From SAR324 cluster bacterium (GTDB lineage Bacteria > SAR324 > XYD2-FULL-50-16): a stretch of 40,587 nt of DNA. Below are positions 17,126-25,855 of the stretch, in pieces. The position numbers were made by a program, and so were the translations under genes. Numbering within the stretch: position 1 is the stretch's first letter; the number at the start of each line of letters is the position of its first letter. The notes below the pieces were generated by a model, which saw only the letters and a program-made list of their open reading frames with translations, had not been told where the DNA came from and did not search any database. The stretch lies in contig JANQLH010000122.1 of assembly GCA_028280735.1 (NCBI GenBank), positions 1 through 40,587 on the forward strand, in the 5' to 3' direction.

Positions 17126-17167
17126 GTGGTTGAGATGACGACGCAACCACTTTTCAGATTCTTTTCC
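17126..17167 (+). terminator. Rho-independent terminator after the response regulator
   Basis: GTGGTTG (17126-17132) pairs perfectly with CAACCAC (17144-17150) around an 11-base loop. TTTT and a T-rich run (to 17167) follow directly. It lies 27 bases past the stop of the receiver gene. Confidence 0.6.
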
Positions 17168-17250
17168 TTATTCCCCTGAATCAAATCAATCAACAATACC
17201 TAAACAATCCCAAGCCTCATGACTGACTAAAATCGTTGTTAGTGACAGGG

Positions 17251-17277
17251 TTGACAAATAACGCTCAAGGCGATAAT
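17251..17277 (+). promoter_or_regulatory. Possible sigma-70 promoter of the serine dehydratase gene
   Basis: A consensus TTGACA at 17251-17256 and GATAAT at 17272-17277 with a 15-base spacer, about 85 bases before the ATG. The spacer is shorter than ideal, so this is a candidate only. Confidence 0.4.
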
Positions 17278-17361
17278 CACAATCTGCACAAGACATCAAG
17301 TTAAAGATCCGTTGATATTGAACCGCCACTTTACGATCACATATCCCTATTGGAGCCTGAA

Positions 17362-18576
17362 ATGAAATCAATCAAAGATCTTTATGTTGTAGGTTTCGGT
17401 CCTTCCAGCAGCCACACCATGGGACCGCAAAAGGCCGCGGCCAGGTTTATAGATAAACATCCCCGGGCAAACTCTTATCGGGTTACACTCTATGGAAGCC
17501 TGGCAGCGACAGGCAAGGGACATTTGACAGATAAAGTGATTATTGACGCCTTTAAACCTAAAAAGGTTGATATCACCTGGGAACCGGAGACTGTACTTCC
17601 TTTTCATCCCAATGCCTTGAAATTTGAGGCGTTCAACACGGTTAACAAACTCAGCAGCAGCCGGGTGTTTTACAGCATAGGCGGAGGAACTATTGTAGAA
17701 GAAGGAGAGCAGGAAACTTCTCCGGATATCTACCAGGAAAAAAACATGCTTGAAATACTGGACTGCCTGAATAAATCGGGAAAGCGATTTTGGGAGTACG
17801 TATTCGATAATGAGCCTGAAGATATTGAGGATTACCTGAAACATATCTGGCAAACAATGAAAGAATCCGTGGAGAGAGGATTGGAAAACGAACGGGTGCT
17901 GCCGGGGAAGCTTCACCTGGCGAGAAAAGCGTCGTCTATTTTCGCAAAATCACTTAATGTTTCCGGTCCTATTAAAGATCGCAATCAGATCTTTTCCTTT
18001 GCTTTGGCTGTGGCAGAGGAGAACGCTTCCGGCGGAGTTATAGTTACCGCTCCTACTTGTGGCTCTGCAGGAGTTCTGCCTTCTGTTTTGTATCATTTAC
18101 AGCAGACCTATGGACTTGCTGAAGCCCGAATTATAAAAGCACTGGCCACAGCGGGACTAGTCGGCATGTTGATTAAAACAAACGCCTCAATTTCCGGTGC
18201 CGAAGTGGGTTGCCAGGGAGAAATCGGAACGGCATGTTCCATGGCCTCGGCTGCCGCTACTCAGCTTCTGGGGGGTACGCCTTCTCAAATCGAATACGCA
18301 GCGGAAATGGGAATGGAACATCACTTGGGGTTAACCTGTGATCCGGTGATGGGTTTGGTACAAATTCCATGCATTGAGCGAAATGCCATGGCTGCGGCCA
18401 GGGCACAGGATTGTGCCGCTTATGCACTACTTTCCGATGGAAAACACAGCATAACGTTTGATCAAGTTGTGGAAACCATGTTTCAAACAGGAAAAGATTT
18501 AATGGCTTCCTACCGTGAAACCGGAAAGGGCGGTCTGGCAAGAATACATGAACTGCAGGATAAAAGGGATCAATAA
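17362..18576 (+). CDS. L-serine ammonia-lyase (iron-sulfur L-serine dehydratase), single-chain
   Basis: A 404-aa enzyme that converts L-serine to pyruvate and ammonia with a [4Fe-4S] cluster. The beta-domain start GFGPSSSHTMGPQKAA (about 11-26) and the alpha-domain signatures TAPTCGSAGVLPS, GAEVGCQGEIGTACSM and LTCDPVMGLVQIPCIERN are all present; the conserved cysteines in these blocks supply the cluster. The alpha and beta parts are fused in one chain, as in E. coli SdaA, not split as in Bacillus. ATG 17362 is chosen over TTG 17350 because GGAG lies six bases upstream. Its last 7 bases overlap the end of dsbD on the other strand. Confidence 0.96.
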   Translation: MKSIKDLYVVGFGPSSSHTMGPQKAAARFIDKHPRANSYRVTLYGSLAATGKGHLTDKVIIDAFKPKKVDITWEPETVLPFHPNALKFEAFNTVNKLSSSRVFYSIGGGTIVEEGEQETSPDIYQEKNMLEILDCLNKSGKRFWEYVFDNEPEDIEDYLKHIWQTMKESVERGLENERVLPGKLHLARKASSIFAKSLNVSGPIKDRNQIFSFALAVAEENASGGVIVTAPTCGSAGVLPSVLYHLQQTYGLAEARIIKALATAGLVGMLIKTNASISGAEVGCQGEIGTACSMASAAATQLLGGTPSQIEYAAEMGMEHHLGLTCDPVMGLVQIPCIERNAMAAARAQDCAAYALLSDGKHSITFDQVVETMFQTGKDLMASYRETGKGGLARIHELQDKRDQ

Positions 18577-20483
18577 TTGAGAAAATCCAAAAACTCCTTT
18601 GGTTTAAGGGAAATCCCGCTAAAAGCACTTTTGACCGAACTATCCTTGTCCAGCTTTACATAATAAGGAAGCGCAACCGTGTTAAACTTGTCAATTTGAA
18701 AATTAAGATTTTTCTTAGCATCGTCCCCGCCGTCAGTGAAGAGTCTGACAAGGATGAAATCGTTTTTTAACAGCTCGTGAACCGACTTCAACGCCAATAC
18801 ATTTTGCTCCATCCAGCGACAATTAATGCAGGTATAGCCCGTAAACTCCAACAGAATCGGTTTATTTTCTTCAGCAGCAAGTTTTTGTGCTTCATCCATA
18901 TTATCCAGCCAGACCACTTGTTTCGCTTCCTCTTCCGACACGAAATCATCAGAGATGAGATGAAAACCGCTGGGTGGCGGCAAAACAGCATCAATCAAGC
19001 CTCCGAGGGATTTATCATTCCAACCCCTGGAAAGCAGGATCATCATTCCTCCGAATATCAAGACGGTTCCCCATTGCCAGGGAGATTTGTTCACTGTTGG
19101 TCTGATTCCCGTCCAAATCAAATAAACGACAATAAGTGCAACCAACCCTACCCAGATTAATATAGCCGTGTTTCTGGAAATCAGATTGGTTTGCCATACC
19201 AGATCAGCATTGGACAGGAATTTTACCGAAGCCATCAATTCCAGGACACCCAAAACGAATTTGCTGCGACCCAGCCATTCACCGGATTTGCCTTGCATTC
19301 TCCCAATTAAGCTAGGCGCTACTGCCAAAAGAAAAAACGGGAAGGCAAAAACCGCTGAAAACACCAACATTCCCAGCACCGGCCACATCCACTCGCCTTG
19401 TGCAGCAGCTATCAGCATGGTACCGACAAACTGAACCGTGCAGGTAAAGGCTGTCAATGTGAAGGTAAACCCCATCAGCAATACCCCCAGGGCCCCACCC
19501 AATGTTCGTGATTTTTGATCAAAATAGCTTTGAATTCCGCTTGGCAGGTTGATGTCAAATGCCCCCATCAAACTGAAAGCGAATACTATGAATACCAGTG
19601 CAATTGCGAGATTAATATATGGATTGGCTGCCAGGGACAGGGCACTGCCGGCACCGAACACCGCAGACATAATTAAACCAAACCCTGTGTAGCTTCCGAT
19701 GATCCCGGCCACAAACAGCAATGCCAATTTAATCACCCGGGACTGACTTCCTTCCGCCTGTTTGGAGAAAAACGAGACGGTGATAGGAATCATGGGGAAG
19801 ACACACGGTGTCATTAAAGATACCAATCCCATTAATGCAGCCAGACCAAGAAACGCCCAGATCCCGCCGGACAAGAGTCCTGTCAACCCTATCACGGCTG
19901 TTTGTTCAGGCAGTGGATTAATGCTGCGATCTGCAACTTGGAATTCCGGCCTGACCGACCCGGCTTCTACGGCAAAGTCAATATGCAGGGTCCGCGTTTC
20001 AGTAGGAAGGCAAATTACATCCGTGCAAAGCTGGTAAATCACTTCTACTTCCGAACTGTGCTTCCCTGGCTTTAGTTCGCTCGTAAGAAGCAGGTTCTGG
20101 TATAATTCGGCGTGATCTTTATGATAAAAAATGGAATAGTTTAAAACATCGACGAAGTCTTCAACAGGTCTGGTCTCATAGAGTGGTCCTTCCACCCGGA
20201 ATAAACCCTCCTTTAACCTGATTTTTGTTGGTCTTGGTGCATCCACCGGTTCCAATGGTATTACAGAATAAATATGCCATCCGGGCTGCAAATCCACATC
20301 GATAATCAACCTGATCTGCTCGCCGGTGCGAAAGGGAGATGGGTTCATCCTGACAGAAAAATCAACCAGTTCCTTTGTCGATTCAGGCAGCTGGATGTTT
20401 TGAGCGGATAAATTACGATGGGAAAAAAACAATACAGACAAAACGATAAGCAGGATTGCGTACTTATCAATCTGATTTTTCAT
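18570..20483 (-). CDS. dsbD: Thiol:disulfide interchange protein DsbD (cytochrome c biogenesis-type)
   Basis: A 637-aa inner-membrane protein that carries electrons from cytoplasmic thioredoxin to the periplasm. A signal peptide covers 1-27 (LLIVLSVLFF, cleavage near SAQ). The N-terminal DsbD-alpha domain has a Cys pair, C153 and C158, in LCTDVICLP. The central CcdA-like domain has eight predicted helices with the redox cysteines C227 (LMTPCVFPM) and C348 (FTCTVQF). The C-terminal thioredoxin-like domain holds C552-x-x-C555 in GYTCINCRWME. All three redox pairs are therefore intact. It is the last gene of the prepilin peptidase - ilvE - LysE - yacG - dsbD run. It ends within the serine dehydratase gene, with no room for a terminator. 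Confidence 0.95.
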   Translation of the reverse strand: MKNQIDKYAILLIVLSVLFFSHRNLSAQNIQLPESTKELVDFSVRMNPSPFRTGEQIRLIIDVDLQPGWHIYSVIPLEPVDAPRPTKIRLKEGLFRVEGPLYETRPVEDFVDVLNYSIFYHKDHAELYQNLLLTSELKPGKHSSEVEVIYQLCTDVICLPTETRTLHIDFAVEAGSVRPEFQVADRSINPLPEQTAVIGLTGLLSGGIWAFLGLAALMGLVSLMTPCVFPMIPITVSFFSKQAEGSQSRVIKLALLFVAGIIGSYTGFGLIMSAVFGAGSALSLAANPYINLAIALVFIVFAFSLMGAFDINLPSGIQSYFDQKSRTLGGALGVLLMGFTFTLTAFTCTVQFVGTMLIAAAQGEWMWPVLGMLVFSAVFAFPFFLLAVAPSLIGRMQGKSGEWLGRSKFVLGVLELMASVKFLSNADLVWQTNLISRNTAILIWVGLVALIVVYLIWTGIRPTVNKSPWQWGTVLIFGGMMILLSRGWNDKSLGGLIDAVLPPPSGFHLISDDFVSEEEAKQVVWLDNMDEAQKLAAEENKPILLEFTGYTCINCRWMEQNVLALKSVHELLKNDFILVRLFTDGGDDAKKNLNFQIDKFNTVALPYYVKLDKDSSVKSAFSGISLKPKEFLDFLNY

Positions 20484-20507
20484 GGTTTGTCAGGTGGTCA
20501 AGTTGAG

Positions 20508-20693
20508 TTATTCCGTTTCTTCAAAATCAGGTGGGGTCTCGGCTTCCAGGGAATAACTTCCATCAGCCCATGCTCCCAAATCAATAGTGCGACATCGTTC
20601 GCTGCAGAAAGGTCGGTGGGGATTATCCTTCCATTTTGTTTCCTTTTTGCAGGTCGGGCATTTAACCTTCAGCTTTTTCTTTTTATTATTCAT
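20508..20693 (-). CDS. yacG: DNA gyrase inhibitor YacG (zinc-binding)
   Basis: A 61-aa protein. The four zinc-ligand cysteines are C12 and C15 (KCPTCKK) and C30 and C34 ([15 protein letters not shown]), the exact YacG signature. The basic N-terminus and acidic C-terminal tail fit the family; in E. coli YacG binds GyrB and blocks DNA binding. Its ATG shares a base with the TGA of the LysE gene (TGATG), so the two are coupled. It is followed by dsbD 24 bp downstream. Confidence 0.93.
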   Translation of the reverse strand: MNNKKKKLKVKCPTCKKETKWKDNPHRPFCSERCRTIDLGAWADGSYSLEAETPPDFEETE

Positions 20694-21328
20694 CAGGTGA
20701 AAATCTTCTGCCAGCCCGAATATCCGAAATATCCGGCAAATATTACTAAAAAGCAGGCACAGGCTCCAATCAACCCGCGGTACATTGAATCACTAAAAAG
20801 TTTTCTACCCTTGGATACTGAGTAAGTGACTATTGAATACCAGACCAGATCCGCCAAGATATGACCGGTAAAGAAAAACAGGACTCCGGTCAGACCGAAA
20901 GTTTGTGAATGCAGGATATAGCCTAATCCGATCGTTGCCCACCAGATTGACCAATAGGGGTTTGCCAGACTCAAAAAGATACCCGAAAGTACAAGGTGAC
21001 TTCCCTTGGTTTGCCTGGCTTCAAGGTTTATGGACAGCTGCGGTAAGGACCGAAACATGCCAAACGCCATCCATAATAAAATAACAGCACCGGAAAATGC
21101 TATCGCACCAAAAACAGTCTTCTGATTCAGGATTGGGGCTAAACCTGCCAATAAGGCAACTACCAATGCTAATTCCAGGATTGCATGACCAAGAATCAGC
21201 AACGGACCTACCCAGAATCCTTTTCTCGTACTTTCTCCGATAGCGACCGTCAGCAACGGACCCGGCATGAGAGCACCCGATAAGGCTATAACAAATGAAG
21301 AAGTAAGTATTCCGAGTAATGGTACCAT
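20693..21328 (-). CDS. LysE/RhtB family amino-acid exporter
   Basis: A 211-aa inner-membrane protein with about six helices. The N-terminal block [20 protein letters not shown] (about 13-32) with its conserved PGP motif is the LysE/RhtB family signature, and WIATIGLGY-like sequence follows near 130. Family members export amino acids such as lysine, homoserine or threonine; the substrate cannot be told from sequence. It lies 17 bp after ilvE and overlaps yacG by one base, so export of an amino acid made or recycled by the aminotransferase is possible (inference). Confidence 0.88.
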   Translation of the reverse strand: MVPLLGILTSSFVIALSGALMPGPLLTVAIGESTRKGFWVGPLLILGHAILELALVVALLAGLAPILNQKTVFGAIAFSGAVILLWMAFGMFRSLPQLSINLEARQTKGSHLVLSGIFLSLANPYWSIWWATIGLGYILHSQTFGLTGVLFFFTGHILADLVWYSIVTYSVSKGRKLFSDSMYRGLIGACACFLVIFAGYFGYSGWQKIFT

Positions 21329-21345
21329 TATTTTACATCAGCTTC

Positions 21346-22398
21346 TTAGTCGAACGCAACCGGCTTGGTCCATCCGTATGGATCATCCCGCTCACCTTTC
21401 TGTATTTGGGTTAACATGTCATATAGTTTGAGCATGACAGGACCGACCTTCTCACCTGCCCCGTAAAAAGAATGCCATTGATCCTTAAACCAGATTTTAC
21501 CTACCGGAGAGATGACAGCGGCCGTTCCGCAGGCAGCCATTTCTTCGATATCTTTCAATTCTTTTTCCAGTTCAACGGGTCTGCTTTCTGTTTGCAGTCC
21601 CAGTTCATCCTTGGCTAAGTCCATGATAGCTCTTCTGGTAACACTGGGAAGGATAGCCTTGGAATCGGGAGTTACAAAACGATTTCCTTTCATAGCCAAC
21701 AAGATATTGGCAGATCCTGCTTCATCCAGGTATTTACGTTCTGCAGCGTCCAAATACAGTGCCTCATTAGCACCCAGATCCTGCGCGGATTTGGTAGAAA
21801 GCAAACCGCCGGCGTAGTTCGCACCCGCTTTGACATGTCCGGTTCCCAGGGGGGCTGCTCGATCGTAGTTTGTCACGGCCAGCTTAATCACAGAAAGTCC
21901 GCCACCCTTGTAGTACGGACCAACCGGAGATACAAACACTCTGAATTCATATTGTGTCGCCGGTCTCAATCCCAGGTTTTCTCCTGTTCCAATCAACAAA
22001 GGTCTTATGTAGAGTGCTGCTCCTGATCCGTAAGGAGGAATCCAGGAATAGTTCATGCGTACTGCTTCGTCAACGCCTTTCATGAACAATGCTTCGGGCA
22101 CCTCGGGCATCATCAGCCGTCTTGCTGTTTCATTCATTCGCCGAGAGTTCAACTCAGGTCTGAACAGCAGTACGGAACCGTCCTTGGTCGTTTGAGCTTT
22201 CATACCTTCAAAACACTGCTGGGCATAATGCAAAGAAGGTGAGCCTTCGTGGATTGCCATCACTTCCCCGGTTATATTTTCACCTTCCGACCAGGCACCA
22301 TCTTTCCAGGAAGCGACAAATCTATAGTCTGTTTTTTGATAGGTAAATCCCAGGTTTCCCCAATCCAAATCTTGTTTTTTACGGTTTATCGAATTCAT
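21346..22398 (-). CDS. ilvE: Branched-chain-amino-acid aminotransferase (long, eukaryote-like BCAT type)
   Basis: A 350-aa fold-type IV PLP enzyme that transfers amino groups between glutamate and leucine, isoleucine or valine. Typical blocks are SLHYAQQCFEGMKA (about 55-68), RPELNSRRMN (80-89), ALYIRPLLIGTG (128-139), the PLP lysine K190 in GHVKAGANYAGG and EMAACGTAAVISPVG near the C-terminus. Length and motifs fit the longer BCAT group rather than the 309-aa E. coli type. An unusually G-rich ribosome binding site (GGGGGGAG, 22402-22409) sits three bases before the ATG. A TTGACC at 22465-22470 on the minus strand could be part of an internal promoter, but its -10 is poor. Confidence 0.95.
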   Translation of the reverse strand: MNSINRKKQDLDWGNLGFTYQKTDYRFVASWKDGAWSEGENITGEVMAIHEGSPSLHYAQQCFEGMKAQTTKDGSVLLFRPELNSRRMNETARRLMMPEVPEALFMKGVDEAVRMNYSWIPPYGSGAALYIRPLLIGTGENLGLRPATQYEFRVFVSPVGPYYKGGGLSVIKLAVTNYDRAAPLGTGHVKAGANYAGGLLSTKSAQDLGANEALYLDAAERKYLDEAGSANILLAMKGNRFVTPDSKAILPSVTRRAIMDLAKDELGLQTESRPVELEKELKDIEEMAACGTAAVISPVGKIWFKDQWHSFYGAGEKVGPVMLKLYDMLTQIQKGERDDPYGWTKPVAFD

Positions 22399-22450
22399 GA
22401 TCTCCCCCCTATGTAAAAATACATTTCATCAATGATATATAATAGTGGTA

Positions 22451-23233
22451 TTAAAAATGTGAAAGGTCAATTCCTGAAAGCCACAATGGCAACTCCTGTA
22501 TTTGTTCGGAAAACCGCCATGTAATAAAAGCCGAAAGCGACAGCCAGGGACCAAAGGCTATTTCTTTGCCAAAAGGCTGCCTGTTTATCAGAAGTATTAG
22601 GGTACCTCCTATAATTCCCAGAATTGACGCCAGGAATATCACGGCAAACAGAGATTTCCAACCTAAAACGAAACCGATCAATCCTAATAATGTTGCATCA
22701 CCGGAGCCTAATCCCTCTTTCTTTCGAATAAAAACATACAGGTAGGAGACCCAGTGAAAAATCCCCGCACCAATAAACAGTCCGATAATACCATTTAACA
22801 GGGCCGGATTTTCAAAGGTTAATAACCAGAAGGTTTGAACCAGCAACCCTAACACGACAGGCTGGGGAAAGATCAGGTGGGTACGAAAATCGATGATGGC
22901 GATTAAAAGGAATAACTCAAAAAGAATTAATTTATGTAAAAAAGCCGCTTCAATTCCCGTCTTGCTGAAAATTGACCAGACTAGAGCCGCATTGAGCAAT
23001 TCCACCAATGGGTATATGGACGATATTTTTTCCCTGCAATGGGAACATTTACCTTGCTGTATCAGATAGCCGATAACCGGGATTAGACCTGTAATACTAA
23101 CTTTGGCCGAGCAGGATTCGCAATGGGATCGAACAAGCAATGATCTGCCATCCTGCAATCGCATTGCCACGGTCAGTATGAACGAACCTAACACCAGCCC
23201 CAATGTGATTGCAAAGATGTGAAAAGCAAGCAT
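22451..23233 (-). CDS. Prepilin peptidase / N-methyltransferase (PilD/GspO family)
   Basis: A 260-aa polytopic membrane aspartic protease that cleaves and methylates type IV prepilins and type II secretion pseudopilins. The N-terminal part has LGLVLGSFILTV and the two cytoplasmic zinc-type CxxC pairs, C38-C41 and C63-C66. The catalytic aspartates are D115 in IIDFRTHLI and D179 in GLGSGDATLL; the family GxGDxK lysine is Thr here. No pilus or secretion genes are in the window, so its substrates lie elsewhere. AGGTAGGA upstream supports the ATG. It heads the ilvE - LysE - yacG - dsbD run. Confidence 0.93.
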   Translation of the reverse strand: MLAFHIFAITLGLVLGSFILTVAMRLQDGRSLLVRSHCESCSAKVSITGLIPVIGYLIQQGKCSHCREKISSIYPLVELLNAALVWSIFSKTGIEAAFLHKLILFELFLLIAIIDFRTHLIFPQPVVLGLLVQTFWLLTFENPALLNGIIGLFIGAGIFHWVSYLYVFIRKKEGLGSGDATLLGLIGFVLGWKSLFAVIFLASILGIIGGTLILLINRQPFGKEIAFGPWLSLSAFITWRFSEQIQELPLWLSGIDLSHF

Positions 23234-23265
23234 GGCGAATCCTACCTGAAAACCGAGCTATCGAT

Positions 23266-23295
23266 ACTATAAAAATGGTAAAACCACTTTTACAA
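23266..23295 (-). promoter_or_regulatory. Promoter with an operator-like palindrome, upstream of the prepilin peptidase
   Basis: On the minus strand TTGTAA (23295-23290), an 18-base spacer and TATAGT (23271-23266) form a plausible sigma-70 promoter 33 bases before the ATG. The inverted repeat GTAAAA-N4-TTTTAC (23278-23293) lies almost wholly inside the spacer, a position where a bound repressor would block polymerase. Confidence 0.5.
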
Positions 23296-23392
23296 AACAA
23301 CGAATTTCGTGAATGTTTAGTATTACTGTGATAGCTGGTTTGTTTCAATCGTGCAATAGATTCTCACAGTGACGAATTCGCTTCTCGTCGAC

Positions 23393-23617
23393 TCAGCCTT
23401 TTCTCAAATCTTCAAAGATCTCTTCCATTCTATCACGCCCGGCGAGTTTTACTCGCTTCAGCTCTTTCAGCTTTTTGCTCTCTTCGGGACTTCTGATTTT
23501 AATCGCCTGTAATGCCTCAATTTCAGTCTCAAGACGAATATGCTCCTTATGCAGTCGATCCAGCTCATTGTTATCGACTGCATATTTTTCAATTAACTCC
23601 AAGTCACTCTTTTCCAA
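23393..23617 (-). CDS. Small coiled-coil protein, YdcH/DUF465-like
   Basis: A 74-aa all-helical, highly charged protein. The pattern DRLHKEHIRLETEIEALQ followed by a short break and KKLKELKRVKLAGRDRMEEI matches the two-helix hairpin of the DUF465/YdcH family (eH-x-l-d-x-x-I ... LKkeKL-x-lKD). Function is unknown. The start is TTG 23617: GGAGG lies immediately upstream (23625-23630 region) and the only nearby ATG runs into a stop. It lies between the phosphohexomutase and prepilin peptidase genes on the same strand. Confidence 0.75.
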   Translation of the reverse strand: MEKSDLELIEKYAVDNNELDRLHKEHIRLETEIEALQAIKIRSPEESKKLKELKRVKLAGRDRMEEIFEDLRKG

Positions 23618-23683
23618 AATACCTCCTATTGCCGCATAAGTACTGATTTAAAATGTATTTTTTGAACGTTAAAGATCAAGTCA

Positions 23684-23705
23684 GGATTCAGTAAAGCGTG
23701 AATCC
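23684..23705 (-). terminator. Hairpin after the phosphohexomutase gene
   Basis: GGATTCA (23684-23690) and TGAATCC (23699-23705) form a perfect 7-bp stem with an 8-base loop, 22 bases past the stop of the minus-strand hexomutase gene. The following bases are only mildly T-rich, so termination efficiency is uncertain. Confidence 0.4.
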
Positions 23706-23727
23706 AGTTTGTGGATAAATACCAGGC

Positions 23728-25464
23728 TTACACCCGGTCAATAATAGCTGCAAAATCTTTTTCAAAGGATGCCTTCTTTTCCGACAAAGCTTTCTCCTCA
23801 CTCCCCGTTAAATTAAAATAAAACTTAATTTTTGGCTCTGTCCCGGAAGGACGGGCGGTAATTCGACTGCCGTCATCCATGTAAAATGCCAACACATTGG
23901 AAGCCGGTTGTTCGGTTTGGCCGGATATTTTGCCACTTTTTCGATCGAAAATCGTTTGTTCCTGATAATCCTTTACAGTTGCAACCTTAACTCCGGCGAT
24001 GGCTTCCGGCGGATGGCTTCTCAGGAAACTCATAATATCCCTGATTTTTTGTGCTCCGGTTATCCCCTTAATCACCTTGTTCACCAGTGAATCGATGTGG
24101 TAGCCATGTTCCTGATGAATGATATCCAATTGATCCAAGGCTGTTTTGCCTTCATGAGCAAGCTCTGCACACATTTCCGAAAACAAGGTTGCGGCCATCA
24201 CGCCATCTTTATCCCTTACAAAATCACCTAACAAATACCCGTGGCTTTCTTCGGTTCCAAAAATAAACTGGCCACTGTTATCCGTTTCAATCTCCCGGAT
24301 GATCGAACCAATATATTTAAAGCCGGTCAAGGTTTCAATGGTACGAACACCATATTTTTTTGCTATTAGTTCACCAAGCCCGGATGTGACTATAGTTGTG
24401 ACAAATACGGCATCGTCCGGAATGGCATCCTTTTCGGATTGTTTTTGAAGGAAATAATCAAGCAGTAATTGTCCGATTTGATTACCATTGATTTTATGCC
24501 ATTCACCCTGATGCTTAACCATCACCCCAAGCCTGTCCGCATCAGGATCAGTACCGATTATTAACTGGTCATTCGGCCCGGCGGATTCCTGCGCAATTTT
24601 AAGGGCGGATGGTTCCTCCGGATTTGGGGAGGTAACTGTGGGAAAATTGCCGTCTGCCTTTTCCTGCGAAGCGACGATATGTACCCTGGTAAATCCCCTG
24701 CGTTTTAACATTTCCCGTATGGGGAAATTACCTGCACCGTGAAGCGGCGTGAAAACGACACCAAACTCCTTATTATAATCCACTACTCCCGGCAGCAACG
24801 CATCGACCTTATCAAAATAAATCTGCTCAAGAGAATCGGGAATCATTTGAATCAATCCTTGTTCCAAGCCTTTGTGGAAATCGATCAGTTTTACCTTGGA
24901 AAGGTCTTTGAGCGCATTCACCCGGTCGATGATTCCTTGATCGTGGGGTGATATGATCTGGCATCCATCGGACCAATACACTTTATAACCGTTGTATTCC
25001 GGAGGATTGTGGCTTGCAGTGATGACTATTCCCGCGGTTGCCCCTAGTTGTCTGACAGCAAATGAAAGCATGGGAACCGGTCGCAATTCGGAATACAGAT
25101 GCACTTTAATACCATTACCGGCAAGAACTGAAGCTGCTTCCTTGCTGAATTCATCCGATTTAATCCTGCTGTCATAGGCAATTGCAACTTCCGGTTGTTT
25201 TGCACCGGAACCTGAAACACTGATGATATAATCCGCCAACCCCTGGGTTGCTTTTCGAATCGTGTAGGTATTCATGCGATTGGAGCCGGCACCCAGCACT
25301 CCTCTTAATCCGCCCGTACCAAATTCCAGATCCTTGTAAAATCGGTCCGTCAATTCATTTTCATCCTGATTCGCAATCAGCGTGGCTATTTCCTCGCGAA
25401 AGTCAGCATCAAAATACTCATTTTCGGACCACATTCGAGCTTTTTTTAGAATTTCTTCATCCAT
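23728..25464 (-). CDS. Alpha-D-phosphohexomutase (phosphoglucomutase, PGM2-like)
   Basis: A 578-aa enzyme that interconverts glucose-1-phosphate and glucose-6-phosphate (or mannose forms). Counting from the TTG at 25488: the phosphoserine loop TASHNPPEYNGYK has Ser159, the Mg loop GTDPDADRLG has Asp314, 316 and 318, the sugar-binding loop GTEESHGYLLGD is at 411-422 and the phosphate-binding RPSGTEPKIK is near 556. The size fits the PGM2/PgcA group. I prefer ATG 25464 because the family usually begins close to DEEILKKA and no ribosome binding site stands near the TTG. With the two phosphorylases it completes entry of glycogen-derived sugar into glycolysis (inference). Confidence 0.93.
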   Translation of the reverse strand: MDEEILKKARMWSENEYFDADFREEIATLIANQDENELTDRFYKDLEFGTGGLRGVLGAGSNRMNTYTIRKATQGLADYIISVSGSGAKQPEVAIAYDSRIKSDEFSKEAASVLAGNGIKVHLYSELRPVPMLSFAVRQLGATAGIVITASHNPPEYNGYKVYWSDGCQIISPHDQGIIDRVNALKDLSKVKLIDFHKGLEQGLIQMIPDSLEQIYFDKVDALLPGVVDYNKEFGVVFTPLHGAGNFPIREMLKRRGFTRVHIVASQEKADGNFPTVTSPNPEEPSALKIAQESAGPNDQLIIGTDPDADRLGVMVKHQGEWHKINGNQIGQLLLDYFLQKQSEKDAIPDDAVFVTTIVTSGLGELIAKKYGVRTIETLTGFKYIGSIIREIETDNSGQFIFGTEESHGYLLGDFVRDKDGVMAATLFSEMCAELAHEGKTALDQLDIIHQEHGYHIDSLVNKVIKGITGAQKIRDIMSFLRSHPPEAIAGVKVATVKDYQEQTIFDRKSGKISGQTEQPASNVLAFYMDDGSRITARPSGTEPKIKFYFNLTGSEEKALSEKKASFEKDFAAIIDRV

Positions 25465-25592
25465 TAGATTATCCAAAGATTGGTTCAAAGGTTGATTTTA
25501 TCAACTCCTTTTAAAGACCGATATCAGCTTCTTGCATGCTGACCAGGTATTCCCACGCAACGAAATCAATTCTACATTTTAAGGCATTTATC

Positions 25593-25695
25593 GTCAATTT
25601 GACACTTATTTGTAAACTAAATCGCGGAACAGCTTCACCTGTTCAATTTTAAAATTGACAATCCCTTGTTCGCGAAAATTGAATGGATCAATTTT
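25593..25695. repeat. Cluster of AT-rich palindromes sharing TCAATTTT/AAAATTGA
   Basis: Several inverted repeats lie in about 100 bases: GTCAA-T-TTGAC (25593-25603); GAACAG-N6-CTGTTC (25627-25644); the perfect 16-bp palindrome TCAATTTTAAAATTGA (25643-25658); and AAAATTGA-N5-TCAATTTT (25675-25695). TCGCG/AACA (25622-25631) can also pair with TGTT/CGCGA (25667-25675), with one bulged G, around the 16-bp palindrome. The same TCAATT/AATTGA arms recur at 25921-25939. It may be operator sites for a repressor of the efflux operon, or a structured leader. Confidence 0.5.
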
Positions 25696-25771
25696 GAGGT
25701 GAGCTTAATAGTTTTTTTACATTTGACAAAAAATTTCTTTATATCCTTCAGATAACTTATTTCATTAAATA

Positions 25772-25855
25772 ATAGTTCAAAGGTTCGCGCTGAAAGCTTT
25801 TTCAGCCAGTTGAAAGACCTTAAAGGCTCCGTAAAGCCTTACTACATTGAACTAT
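25772..25855 (+). ncRNA. Candidate structured RNA (three-way-junction-like) upstream of the efflux operon
   Basis: A closing stem of 9 perfect pairs, ATAGTTCAA (25772-25780) with TTGAACTAT (25847-25855), encloses two hairpin arms. Arm one: AGGT (25781-25784) with ACCT (25817-25820), holding an inner hairpin GCTGAAA (25789-25795) / TTTCAGC (25800-25806) with a GCTT loop. Arm two: AAGGCT (25823-25828) / AGCCTT (25835-25840) with a six-base loop. I compared it by memory with c-di-GMP (GEMM) riboswitches, which also have three-way junctions, and the conserved bases do not match. It ends about 166 bases before tolC. No expression evidence exists; it could instead be a DNA repeat or a decayed mobile element. 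Confidence 0.4.

Noticed and set aside
25772-25855. Identity as a c-di-GMP (GEMM) riboswitch
   Set aside because: Only the general three-way shape fits; the conserved bases and the GNRA tetraloop with its receptor are missing.
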